A stretch of DNA of 56,660 bases from an uncultured Flavobacteriaceae bacterium (GTDB lineage Bacteria; Bacteroidota; Bacteroidia; Flavobacteriales; Flavobacteriaceae): the NCBI GenBank assembly GCA_937929935.1, contig CALFUL010000031.1, forward strand, positions 1 through 56,660, read 5' to 3'. The notes beneath the pieces are model-generated. The model was not told the origin of the DNA, did not search any database, and saw only the letters and a program-made list of their open reading frames with translations. Shown piece by piece: positions 49,068 through 56,660 of this stretch; positions within the stretch are counted from its first letter, which is position 1, and each line of letters opens with the position of its first letter. The translations under genes and the position numbers were made by a program.

Positions 49068-49928
49068 ATGATTAGAAACAACAAAGAATCAACTTTCACC
49101 ATAGAGCCATTAAGCCCTAGTCAATCTTTTGAGAAAGGTACTAAACAGATGAAGGGGCATGACTATAAAGAAATTATTTTCTTATTTTCAGGTGAAGGGT
49201 CCCTTAAAATAGATGATGAGGTCATTAAACTCTATCCCAATACACTTTTTTTTATAAAGAAAAATCAAGCGTTTCGTATTCTTGAAGGAATAGATTTAAA
49301 TGGATACTCCATAAAATATAAGAATGAATTTATTCCAAGTTCCGGCTTAACTTACAAGTCTACTTTTTACTCCAAATTGAATGGCTATATTTCAGATTTA
49401 AAGTTTATTAAATTCAAAAAAAAAGGAATTGAGAATTTAAAAACTCATTTTAATATACTTCTACAAGAGTATGAAGAGCCCGAAGGTGCATTTACAAGCA
49501 AGGCAATACTACAACATCTTTTCATAGCTTTAATCCTTAAAATAGAGCGCAAAGCAAGAGAGATTGTAATTGATACTACAAAAGGCAAGATGGATAGCCA
49601 TAACCGCAAGCTTTATACAGATTTTTTAAACTTATTAGAAGACCATTTTATGGTAAATCATAATATGGAGTTTTATGCGGAAAAACTAGGTCTATCAAGA
49701 AGAAAATTATCAGATTTAGTTAAAGAATTTACAGGAATTACAGCAAAAAAATATTTATTGAATAGGGTTATGCTAGAAGCTAAAAGGTTACTGGCCTACT
49801 CTAATAAGAGCCTTAAAGAAATATGTTTTGATTTAGGTTTTGAATACCCACCCTATTTTTCTACACTCTTTAAAGAAATGACGGGACATACTCCAAACGA
49901 GTATAGAAAAATTGAACACCAAAAGTAA
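49068..49928 (+). CDS. AraC family transcriptional regulator
   Basis: The 286-aa protein has an N-terminal cupin-like sensing domain (about 1-150; IIFLFSGEGSLKIDDEVIKLYPNTLFFIKKNQAFRI). The C-terminal AraC double helix-turn-helix covers about 185-283, with NMEFYAEKLGLSRRKLSDLVKEFTG and ICFDLGFEYPPYFSTLFKEMTGHTPNEYR. It stands alone on the plus strand and converges on the aminotransferase gene 57 bp downstream. It may control the adjacent catabolic genes, but no operator evidence was found. Confidence 0.92.
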   Translation: MIRNNKESTFTIEPLSPSQSFEKGTKQMKGHDYKEIIFLFSGEGSLKIDDEVIKLYPNTLFFIKKNQAFRILEGIDLNGYSIKYKNEFIPSSGLTYKSTFYSKLNGYISDLKFIKFKKKGIENLKTHFNILLQEYEEPEGAFTSKAILQHLFIALILKIERKAREIVIDTTKGKMDSHNRKLYTDFLNLLEDHFMVNHNMEFYAEKLGLSRRKLSDLVKEFTGITAKKYLLNRVMLEAKRLLAYSNKSLKEICFDLGFEYPPYFSTLFKEMTGHTPNEYRKIEHQK

Positions 49929-49984
49929 ACACACTACACTATTCAGTTTTGATGGGATGATTTTTTACTTCGCCAACAGAATGA

Positions 49985-51181
49985 CTAGATAAAATCTTGA
50001 TACTCTTGTAATGCCAGTTTTAATATTTCCACAGCTTTTACTAGGTCTCTTTTTTCGAGAACATAAGCTATTCTAATTTGATTTAACCCAACATTGGGTG
50101 TTGAGTAAAAGCCTGCTGCGGGCGCAACCATTATGGTTTCTTTATTACGTTCAAATTCTTCTAATAACCATTGTGCAAACTTATCGGCATTTTTCACAGG
50201 AAGCTCTGCAATACAATAAAACGCACCGTTAGGGTGTGCTACTTTTACCCCTTCTATCTTTTTTAGCTCTTGAATCAAGATATTTCTTCGTTCAACGTAT
50301 TCATGAATCACATCATCAAAATATGCCTGTTCAGTCTCTAGAGCAGCTTCGCAAGCAATTTGGGCATAGGTAGGCGGTGATAATCTTGCTTGTGCAAATT
50401 TTAAAGCCGTAGCTATTACCTCTTTGTTTTTAGTGACCATACAGCCAATTCTAGCACCGCACATGCTGTATCTTTTAGATACGGAATCTATAACAATAGC
50501 ATGTTCTTCAAGTCCTTCTAATTCCATTATGGAATAGTGCTCTTTACCGTCATAGACAAATTCGCGATACACTTCATCAGCTATAAGAAAAAGATCATGT
50601 TTTTTGACTAGTTTGGCCAATTTCTTTACTTCTTCTTTCGTGTATAAATAACCGGTTGGGTTTCCAGGATTACAAATTAAAATAGCTTTGGTTTTTGGAG
50701 TAATTAGTTTTTCAAACTCCTCAATAGGAGGCAAAGCAAAGTTATTTTCAATTTTTGAGATTACCGGAACTACCTGTACTCCAGATGCTACTGAAAATCC
50801 ATTATAATTGGCATAAAATGGTTCTGGAATGATAACTTCATCTCCACTATCCATAATACTTCCAAAGGTAAATAAAAGGGCTTCGCTACCCCCTGTGGTT
50901 ACAATGATATCCTCTGCTAACGCAGGAATATTATTTTTTTGATAGTAAGCGGCTAGTTTTGTCCTGTAGTTCTCAGAACCTTCTGATCGACTATAAGCCA
51001 ATACATCAATCGTATTATTCTTTACAGCATCTAAGGCAACCTTTGGTGTTTTGATATCGGGTTGACCAATATTTAGATGATACACATGTATACCTCTTTT
51101 CTTGGCATTCTCTGCAAATGGCACCAATTTACGTATAGGTGATGCTGGCATTTGTGATCCTTTAGCTGAAATTTTTGGCAT
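49985..51181 (-). CDS. Class I/II pyridoxal phosphate-dependent aminotransferase
   Basis: A 398-aa fold-type I aminotransferase of the AspC/AraT family. It shows NIGQPDIKTPK near the N-terminus, GGSEALLFTFG, the Asn-Pro-Gly-Asn-Pro-Thr-Gly motif, DEVYREFVYDG, and the PLP-binding Lys in VIDSVSKRYSMCGARIG. The C-terminal Arg for substrate carboxylate binding is plausible in LNQIRIAYVLE. Amino donor specificity cannot be told. It is separated from the class III aminotransferase operon by a terminator, so it is probably its own unit. Confidence 0.93.
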   Translation of the reverse strand: MPKISAKGSQMPASPIRKLVPFAENAKKRGIHVYHLNIGQPDIKTPKVALDAVKNNTIDVLAYSRSEGSENYRTKLAAYYQKNNIPALAEDIIVTTGGSEALLFTFGSIMDSGDEVIIPEPFYANYNGFSVASGVQVVPVISKIENNFALPPIEEFEKLITPKTKAILICNPGNPTGYLYTKEEVKKLAKLVKKHDLFLIADEVYREFVYDGKEHYSIMELEGLEEHAIVIDSVSKRYSMCGARIGCMVTKNKEVIATALKFAQARLSPPTYAQIACEAALETEQAYFDDVIHEYVERRNILIQELKKIEGVKVAHPNGAFYCIAELPVKNADKFAQWLLEEFERNKETIMVAPAAGFYSTPNVGLNQIRIAYVLEKRDLVKAVEILKLALQEYQDFI

Positions 51182-51232
51182 TTTAAAAATCCGTTTCTGC
51201 TCAACATTTATGAGCTGTTATCTTGATATTGG

Positions 51233-51281
51233 GTATAAAAAAATGGCACGAACTTCATAAATATAAAGTTCAGCGCCATTT
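51233..51281 (-). terminator. Terminator of the class III aminotransferase operon
   Basis: A long imperfect hairpin pairs AAATGGC plus GAACTT with AAGTTC plus GCGCCATTT (51241-51281). Read on the minus strand it ends in seven T. It separates the upstream three-gene unit from the class I aminotransferase gene. Confidence 0.85.
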
Positions 51282-51295
51282 CAAACTAACTCAAA

Positions 51296-52663
51296 CTATT
51301 TATTAACTTCTTCTAAGGCGAATTCTAGAGCATCGATAATGATGTCGAGTTCTTTTTTCTGAATGATTAGCGGAGGAGAAATAATGATATTATTACCCGC
51401 TGCTCTAATAAACGCGCCTTTTGTTAGCATTATCTTATAAATCTGGGCAACGATAGCTCTATTGGGCTTTTTGCTCTTTTTATCTGTAACCATTTCAATG
51501 GCGAGCATCAATCCTTTTCCTCTAATATTACCTATGAAATCATACTTATCTTCTAGGGGTTTTAACCTATCCATCAAATACGCACCTTGCTTTGCTGCGT
51601 TACTGGGTAAATCTTCATCTACAACAATCTTTAATGCTGCTATGGCTGCTGCACAAGCAATTGGATGACCTGCGTAAGTATACCCATGACCAATGGCTCC
51701 AAAAGAATCTTCATTTTCTTTGAATGCGTTGTCTATTCGTTCATTACAAACTGTAGCTCCTAAAGGAATGTAACCTGAAGAAATTCCTTTTGCCAATGTT
51801 ATTATGTCTGGCTTAACTCCAAAAGCTCTACTTCCAAACATGCTTCCTACGCGACCAAAACCAGTAACAACTTCATCAGCAATCAATAACACTCCGTGCT
51901 TATCACATACCTCACGTATCAGTTTCATATAATTATCCGGTGGTACAATAACACCTCCTGCACCTAGAACGGGTTCCATAATAAAGGCAGCAACCGTATC
52001 TGGACTTTGGAATTGAATTTCACGGTCTACTAATTCGGCACAAATCTTACCTAGTGCTTCAGAGTCTTCTGTATACGGGTTTCTATAATCCCAAGGTACA
52101 TCTACATGAAAACAACCAGGTAACATAGGCTCGTAGTTTCTTCTGAATCGTGTATTACCATTTACTGATGCCGCACCAAAATGCGTACCGTGGTAGCCTT
52201 GTTTTAATGAAATAAACTTAAATCTATCTTTTTGACCTAACATTTTCCAATATTGGCGTGCAATACGCATAGCAGTTTCCATAGCATCTGAACCCCCAGA
52301 GCTAAACATAACCCGCTTCATATTTTCCGGCTCCATCATTTCTATTAATATGTGGGCCAATTCTATAGAGCGTGGATGTGCGGTTCCCTTAAAAGTAGAA
52401 TAGTATACCAGCTCGTCTAACTGTTTTACTATCGCTTCTTTTATTTCTGTACGGTCATAACCACAATTAACATTCCACAAGCCAGCAACACCATCTACCA
52501 TTTTGTTGCCATTAATGTCTTCAATATAAACTCCTCTACCTTTATTAATGATTAATGGCGGTTTCTTAAGCATATCATTGGGGTGCCCCATAGGGTGCCA
52601 TTGCTCCTTACCATTCCATTCCTCAATATTAATTGCTGTAATATTATCTGTTGCAGTACTCAT
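51296..52663 (-). CDS. Class III (omega) aminotransferase
   Basis: A 455-aa PLP enzyme of the omega-amino acid:pyruvate/GABA transaminase class. It has FSSGGSDAMETAMRIARQYW, YHGTHFGAASV, LIADEVVTGFGRVG and the PLP Lys in ITLAKGISSGYIPLGA. The length and N-terminal HPMGHPNDM fit amine or beta-alanine/taurine-type transaminases. It is the last gene of an operon (Tm-1-like, HAD, this gene) and overlaps the HAD stop by 4 bp. With the aldehyde dehydrogenase nearby it suggests oxidation of an amine through its semialdehyde. The substrate is unknown. Confidence 0.93.
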   Translation of the reverse strand: MSTATDNITAINIEEWNGKEQWHPMGHPNDMLKKPPLIINKGRGVYIEDINGNKMVDGVAGLWNVNCGYDRTEIKEAIVKQLDELVYYSTFKGTAHPRSIELAHILIEMMEPENMKRVMFSSGGSDAMETAMRIARQYWKMLGQKDRFKFISLKQGYHGTHFGAASVNGNTRFRRNYEPMLPGCFHVDVPWDYRNPYTEDSEALGKICAELVDREIQFQSPDTVAAFIMEPVLGAGGVIVPPDNYMKLIREVCDKHGVLLIADEVVTGFGRVGSMFGSRAFGVKPDIITLAKGISSGYIPLGATVCNERIDNAFKENEDSFGAIGHGYTYAGHPIACAAAIAALKIVVDEDLPSNAAKQGAYLMDRLKPLEDKYDFIGNIRGKGLMLAIEMVTDKKSKKPNRAIVAQIYKIMLTKGAFIRAAGNNIIISPPLIIQKKELDIIIDALEFALEEVNK

Positions 52664-53337
52664 AGTTTATTTTTTTTTAAATTCATGACACTTGCTACAT
52701 AATCATAACAAGCTTTTGGTTGCGTAATATCAAAATGAAGGGTCTTTAGTCCGCATTTCATGGCACCCATTATATTTCTAAGTTGGTCGTCTACAAACAA
52801 AACATTTTTGGCTTCTAGCTCTAGATTTTTTAAAGCCGCATTATAGGAACGTGGGTCGGGTTTCAATATATCTGAATGGGTAGCATCATAAAATGTATCC
52901 AATTCATTAATGAATGGAAGATTCTCTACGAACGCTTTACCTGTAAACAGCTCAATCTCATTACTTAATATTCCTATTTTTAATCCTGACTTTTTTACTA
53001 GGGCTATTGTTTCTAAAGCCTCTGGTCTTAGAATTTTAGCATAGTTTGTTTCTCCTCCTATGGCATTCAATAAGTCTATCATAGACCAATTTTGTTGCCC
53101 TACCAATTCTCCTATTTCTTTTGCTCTAGCTCTCCAATAATCACGTTCGGTAATTTCATCGCGCTGCATTGACATCCATAGTTCATCGCTTTGAGGCTCA
53201 AAAGGACCTTTCCATGAAAGCGTGCCTTTGGTCAAGTTTAATTTTTCCTCTATAAGCTCATGGCGCTCAAATAAAGACTTGCTTATTACGCTACCAAAAT
53301 CTAATAGTAGCGCTTTAATTGGGTTGCTATTCTTCAT
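52660..53337 (-). CDS. HAD superfamily hydrolase
   Basis: A 225-aa HAD-IA type protein. The nucleophile motif reads LLLDFGSVIS, with Asp followed by Gly at the usual second Asp position, as in epoxide-hydrolase N-domain-like and YihX-like members. Motif II is ILSNE, and the Lys/Asp motif is KPDPRSYNAAL with VLFVDDQLRN. It abuts the Tm-1-like gene and overlaps the aminotransferase by 4 bp. A small phosphate ester or haloacid substrate is possible. The missing second Asp argues against typical phosphatase chemistry. Confidence 0.88.
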   Translation of the reverse strand: MKNSNPIKALLLDFGSVISKSLFERHELIEEKLNLTKGTLSWKGPFEPQSDELWMSMQRDEITERDYWRARAKEIGELVGQQNWSMIDLLNAIGGETNYAKILRPEALETIALVKKSGLKIGILSNEIELFTGKAFVENLPFINELDTFYDATHSDILKPDPRSYNAALKNLELEAKNVLFVDDQLRNIMGAMKCGLKTLHFDITQPKACYDYVASVMNLKKNKL

Positions 53338-54579
53338 CTATTGAACTCCTTTTTCTATAATTCCTTTTTCCACCCAATCGTCAAAAATATCAAGGACTTT
53401 ATCTGTAAAAGCTTGGTCATTGATATGGCAAGCTAAAGTGACCAAATCAACTTCAGGTTTAATACTCTCCTGAAGTTCTTTAAAAAACACATCTAATGTT
53501 TCTGGGTCATGTAATTCGTTTCCTTTTCTATCCCATTCTAAAACCCCTTTTTCAGGAAGAATCATAGCTACCTTACCTTTGGCCATAGATGCTTTTTTAG
53601 CAATATTACGGGCGGCTCTTTTAATTTCTTTCTTACTTAAAACTACTGATGACAATAATCTATTATGCACATGAAGTGGTCTACCTCTCAATTTTTTAAT
53701 TGGCTTTTGCCATGTTGGAATATCTATAATATTTATAGAGCCAGGGGCAATTATCTGAGGCACACCATTAAGACCTGCGGTCTCCATCCGGCTACTGCCA
53801 GAAGTTACGATGGACTTATACAAATCGTTTACCACTTCTTGAAGACTAAAATCTAACACCGCTGCAAAACGTTTTCTGCCTGCTAAAAACTCTAATGCCC
53901 TACCGCCTTGCCCTGTGGTATGAAATACAATTAATTCATATCCTCTTTTTTCAAGCTCTGGCTTTAATCGCACCATGTAGGTTAAAGCAGATTTACCAAG
54001 AGAACTTAAGGCAATCAATGGTTTTTGAGCTTGTGGCCTTTTGTATGCCTTTGCGGCTCCTAAAACGCCACCGCAAGCTTGGCTCAATACAGATTCACAT
54101 ACTGTATTTAAACCGTACAAGCCTCCTGACCATAACATCATAGTTAAATCTGGAGTTATCCTTTCTGGCGGAATTAAATGTGAAAATGCTATGGTAGATA
54201 CTACATATTTTGGCACCCCTAGCGGTAATGATGCCGCAGCATCTAAGGCCAAATCGGTTCCCATGGTACCGCCAAGCGCAATTATACCATCAATTTCACT
54301 TGCGTCAAATAGTTTTCTGGTAAGAATTGCGGCTCCCTCAGCCGTTTTGTTCATGGCCTTATGTTCGTCGCCTAAAGCAATAATTTCTTTATTGGTAGTA
54401 CTGGCAGCTTCAGCAACATCATGTTTTGAATACGCTGGCTCAAAAGAAGGGTCTCCTAGTACGCCAACATCCATAATCTTAGCGATACCATCTTGCTGTT
54501 CAATACAATTTTTCATGAATAACAACTCATCAGATTTGGTATCCGCTGTTCCTATAATGAGTATTATTTTTTTATGCAT
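53338..54579 (-). CDS. Tm-1-like ATP-binding (UPF0261) protein
   Basis: A 413-aa protein of the UPF0261 family. The N-terminal half starts with IILIIGTADTKSDELLFMKN and resembles the ATP-binding part of plant Tm-1. The middle has GGTMGTDLALDAAASLPLGVPK and a C-terminal TIM-barrel-like part with VFHTTGQGGRALE and VAMILPEKG. Biochemical function is unsettled in bacteria. It is the first gene of the operon and is directly joined to HAD (no gap). Together with the aminotransferase it suggests a metabolic, not antiviral, role here. Confidence 0.92.
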   Translation of the reverse strand: MHKKIILIIGTADTKSDELLFMKNCIEQQDGIAKIMDVGVLGDPSFEPAYSKHDVAEAASTTNKEIIALGDEHKAMNKTAEGAAILTRKLFDASEIDGIIALGGTMGTDLALDAAASLPLGVPKYVVSTIAFSHLIPPERITPDLTMMLWSGGLYGLNTVCESVLSQACGGVLGAAKAYKRPQAQKPLIALSSLGKSALTYMVRLKPELEKRGYELIVFHTTGQGGRALEFLAGRKRFAAVLDFSLQEVVNDLYKSIVTSGSSRMETAGLNGVPQIIAPGSINIIDIPTWQKPIKKLRGRPLHVHNRLLSSVVLSKKEIKRAARNIAKKASMAKGKVAMILPEKGVLEWDRKGNELHDPETLDVFFKELQESIKPEVDLVTLACHINDQAFTDKVLDIFDDWVEKGIIEKGVQ

Positions 54580-54699
54580 GCGATGCGTTATGAATGGTTA
54601 AAATTACAGCTAAAACGGATTATACAATTACACATAAATGATGTTATTATTTAACTTTTGTGCTTTACTGATTGATAAAAATTTATCAACATAAGACTT

Positions 54700-55863
54700 C
54701 TATCTTTTTTTTAGATGAATACTATGGGCACGAACCGGAAAGGCAAGAATAATAACACTTAAAACCAAACCGGCTATAGTGATAATCTCCATTTCTTTAA
54801 AGCCAAAACCTGAGTCAAATAATACAGAGGCCAAATAAGGGCCAGCGCCAAGACCAACAAACTGCATTGCAACGGCCAAGGTCATCATATGTGATTTGGT
54901 ATCCATATCTCCCACCGAACTCAGTAGATACGGTAATGTAAAGTTCCATAAAGCGTTAAAAACAGCTACTGCAATGCCAAATATTAAAATGGATGATTCT
55001 CCTAACAATAAAGCAATACAACCGGCCGCTACAAAAACCCCAATGGATAAAGGCCAAAAACTACCAATACGATTTGAAAGATAAACAGCCCCTAAAGCTC
55101 CAGCGATACCTGCAAATTGAGAAATTAGTAATGCATTAGCAACCGTCTGCTCATTTGGTTCAATATCTATACCAATTAGAAACAAGTTTGCCCAAGCGAG
55201 ACCAATAGCAAGGTTGTAAACAAAGACTGATAATAATGCCAAAACTAACCAGCCTATACCTAATTGCACCGCCGAAGGCCTTGACTCTTCTTGGCTTGCA
55301 GCAGAAACAGGTACATATTTAAGGGTTAAAAGCGCCATTAAAGACATCAAGGCCCAAATCATGAAAATGCCATTTAAGCCAATAGTCTGAAAAGCTAAGG
55401 GCATTCCCCAGAGTCCGAACGCGCCATACGTCATTAATAATGCAAGGTAAAGTGCTATATTCCTTTCCGTTTTTTGAGTAATCCCTATAATCGCAAAGCT
55501 CAATGATATAATTAAACCTTCTCCAAGACCCGTAATAAATCTCGCTATTTGCAGCGTAGTAATGTTATCACCCATGACCGAAAATAAGTTACCCGCTGTT
55601 GCGATGATAAGTGCTGTTCCTAGAATAATTCTCCAACTTATAATAGGAGTTATGAAAACGGCTATGATGGTAGCTAAAGCGATACCTGCCATTTCAATGG
55701 AAGCTAATAGGTTAGCGTCAGCTTCAGACAATCCTAATAAACTTACAAATCCTTGTACCAAACCAGGTTGAACAATAAATGAGAGTACTCCTATTGTACC
55801 TAAAATTAGTCCTGCGGCGATGGTGCCACGACTATTTACATCAAATGATTCGGTGTTTTTCAT
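54700..55863 (-). CDS. MFS transporter
   Basis: A 387-aa protein with about 12 transmembrane helices and the two-fold pattern of the major facilitator superfamily. The family loop motif between helices 2 and 3 is weak (TPIISWRIILGTAL). It is upstream of, and co-directional with, the Tm-1-like gene across 120 bp. That gap has only a small GATAAA/TTTATC palindrome. It probably imports the amine or amino-acid substrate of the neighbouring enzymes, but this is an inference from position. Confidence 0.9.
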   Translation of the reverse strand: MKNTESFDVNSRGTIAAGLILGTIGVLSFIVQPGLVQGFVSLLGLSEADANLLASIEMAGIALATIIAVFITPIISWRIILGTALIIATAGNLFSVMGDNITTLQIARFITGLGEGLIISLSFAIIGITQKTERNIALYLALLMTYGAFGLWGMPLAFQTIGLNGIFMIWALMSLMALLTLKYVPVSAASQEESRPSAVQLGIGWLVLALLSVFVYNLAIGLAWANLFLIGIDIEPNEQTVANALLISQFAGIAGALGAVYLSNRIGSFWPLSIGVFVAAGCIALLLGESSILIFGIAVAVFNALWNFTLPYLLSSVGDMDTKSHMMTLAVAMQFVGLGAGPYLASVLFDSGFGFKEMEIITIAGLVLSVIILAFPVRAHSIHLKKR

Positions 55864-55899
55864 TTATTATTATTTCATAATTGATTCCAATAATCCGTA

Positions 55900-55937
55900 A
55901 AATAAAAAATAAAACGCCCTTAGGCGCTTTATTTTTT
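55900..55937. terminator. Bidirectional intrinsic terminator after the aldehyde dehydrogenase
   Basis: CGCC (55915-55918) and GGCG (55923-55926) form a short stem around CTTA. A-rich sequence lies on one side and T-rich on the other. On the minus strand it ends the aldehyde dehydrogenase transcript. Confidence 0.7.
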
Positions 55938-55974
55938 TAATACGCAATTACCACAGGCTTAAACCTGCCCTATT

Positions 55975-56660
55975 TTAGTAATTTATGCAAACGGACTTTA
56001 ATTTAGTGAATCCATCAATAGCAGATTTACCTAACTCTTGCCCAATACCACTCTGTTTAAAACCACCTAATGGTAAATTTGGGTCTGAACGTACGGCCGA
56101 ATTTATATATATTATTCCTGCCTTAACTTTATCTGCCAAATGATGGGCGTTACCAAGATTTGTTGTCCAAATACTCGCAGCTAGACCATATTCTGTTGCG
56201 TTGGCCTTTTCTAACAAATCATCTAAATCATCATACGGCATTGCCGTAATTACAGGTCCGAATATCTCTTCTGTAGCAACGCTTACCTCTTTATTATCCG
56301 GATTCGAAAAAATGGTAGGCTCCACAAAATACCCTTTATCAAAAGCTCTGTTACCACCAGAAACTATTTCTATATTATCTTTTTTTCCTTGCTCAACATA
56401 ATTCATTACTTTTTGAAAATGGCTTTGAGAAACTACAGGCCCCAATTTTGTGTCTGATTCTAAGCCACTACCCAATTTCATCTTTTGAGCAATACTTGCC
56501 ATGTCTGCCAAAGTATTTTCATAGTGCTTTTTTGGTAAATACAATCTCGAGCCAGATACACATACTTGACCTTGATTATAAAAAATACCTTTGGAAACTC
56601 CTGCTGGTACCTTTGAAAAATCTGCATCCTCAAGAACCAATACCGGATTCTTACCACCTA
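55975..56660 (-). CDS. Aldehyde dehydrogenase, C-terminal part (runs off the window)
   Basis: The frame is open to the window edge, reading GGKNPVLVLEDADF at the start, so the N-terminal half is outside. The visible 228 residues have the catalytic Cys in NQGQVCVSGSRLY. Further on come EEIFGPVITAMPYDD and GIIYINSAVRSDPNLPLGGFKQSGIGQELG. This is an NAD(P)-dependent aldehyde dehydrogenase, possibly of the succinate-semialdehyde or betaine-aldehyde type. It is co-directional with the MFS and aminotransferase genes but separated by a terminator. It could oxidise the aldehyde formed by the class III aminotransferase. Confidence 0.92.
   Translation of the reverse strand, partial: GGKNPVLVLEDADFSKVPAGVSKGIFYNQGQVCVSGSRLYLPKKHYENTLADMASIAQKMKLGSGLESDTKLGPVVSQSHFQKVMNYVEQGKKDNIEIVSGGNRAFDKGYFVEPTIFSNPDNKEVSVATEEIFGPVITAMPYDDLDDLLEKANATEYGLAASIWTTNLGNAHHLADKVKAGIIYINSAVRSDPNLPLGGFKQSGIGQELGKSAIDGFTKLKSVCINY

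Overview
The window is AT-rich chromosomal DNA from a member of the Flavobacteriaceae (Bacteroidota), most likely a marine gliding type. The signs are two type IX secretion (T9SS) type B cargo proteins with PorP/SprF partners, the TAnnTTTG promoter element, abundant LytTR regulators, and the general gene content. No tRNA, rRNA, CRISPR array or transposase gene was seen.

Layout. (1) 1-14.9 kb, plus strand: a cell-surface block with the end of a repeat-rich T9SS type B protein, a PorP/SprF protein, a giant (about 2,840 aa) T9SS type B protein, a second PorP/SprF protein, and an OmpA/PD40 protein. (2) 15.0-21.7 kb: a small orphan gene, then a complete six-gene ebo cluster (eboA-F) on the minus strand with start/stop-overlapping genes. 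(3) 21.9-35.4 kb: an SDR dehydrogenase, then what looks like an exopolysaccharide module. It holds a response-regulator/GT2 fusion, a GT-C-like giant membrane protein, a lipoprotein, a membrane-anchored clan GH-A hydrolase, a GT4, a Wzx-like flippase, a STAS protein and a TPR/beta-barrel export porin. (4) 35.4-40.1 kb: accessory genes. These are a Fic protein with a variant active site and an operator array, an AbiH gene broken by one in-frame stop, a 10-residue-repeat secreted protein and a small membrane protein, separated by inverted-repeat cassette-like spacers. (5) 40.1-49.9 kb: signalling. A 36-aa unannotated peptide gene comes first. Next is an operon of receiver, H-NOX (NO/heme sensor), PAS histidine kinase, Hpt and LytTR regulator. 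Then comes a second pair, a LytTR regulator with a 7TMR-DISM kinase, followed by an orphan gene and an AraC regulator. (6) 50.0-56.7 kb: aminotransferases, HAD, Tm-1-like protein, MFS transporter and a truncated aldehyde dehydrogenase, probably an amine/amino-acid catabolic locus.

The main discovery is a shared promoter architecture that links regions 3 and 5. Five minus-strand promoters carry the 13-mer CCATTCRTCTACA (with one mismatch in one copy), usually followed by a degenerate second copy 21 bp downstream. Each has a TAnnTTTG-like element exactly 50 bp after the first 13-mer, so each promoter spans exactly 70 bp. They precede the receiver-GT2 fusion, the GT4, the STAS-flippase pair, the 36-aa peptide, and the receiver/H-NOX/kinase/Hpt/LytTR operon itself. 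I infer an autoregulated NO/heme-responsive phosphorelay whose LytTR output controls polysaccharide synthesis and a small hydrophobic peptide. A second family of 21-bp-phased repeats (TTYAGAAC) surrounds the second LytTR/kinase pair and looks like its separate operator set.

All family calls come from reading the translated sequence; no database search was run.
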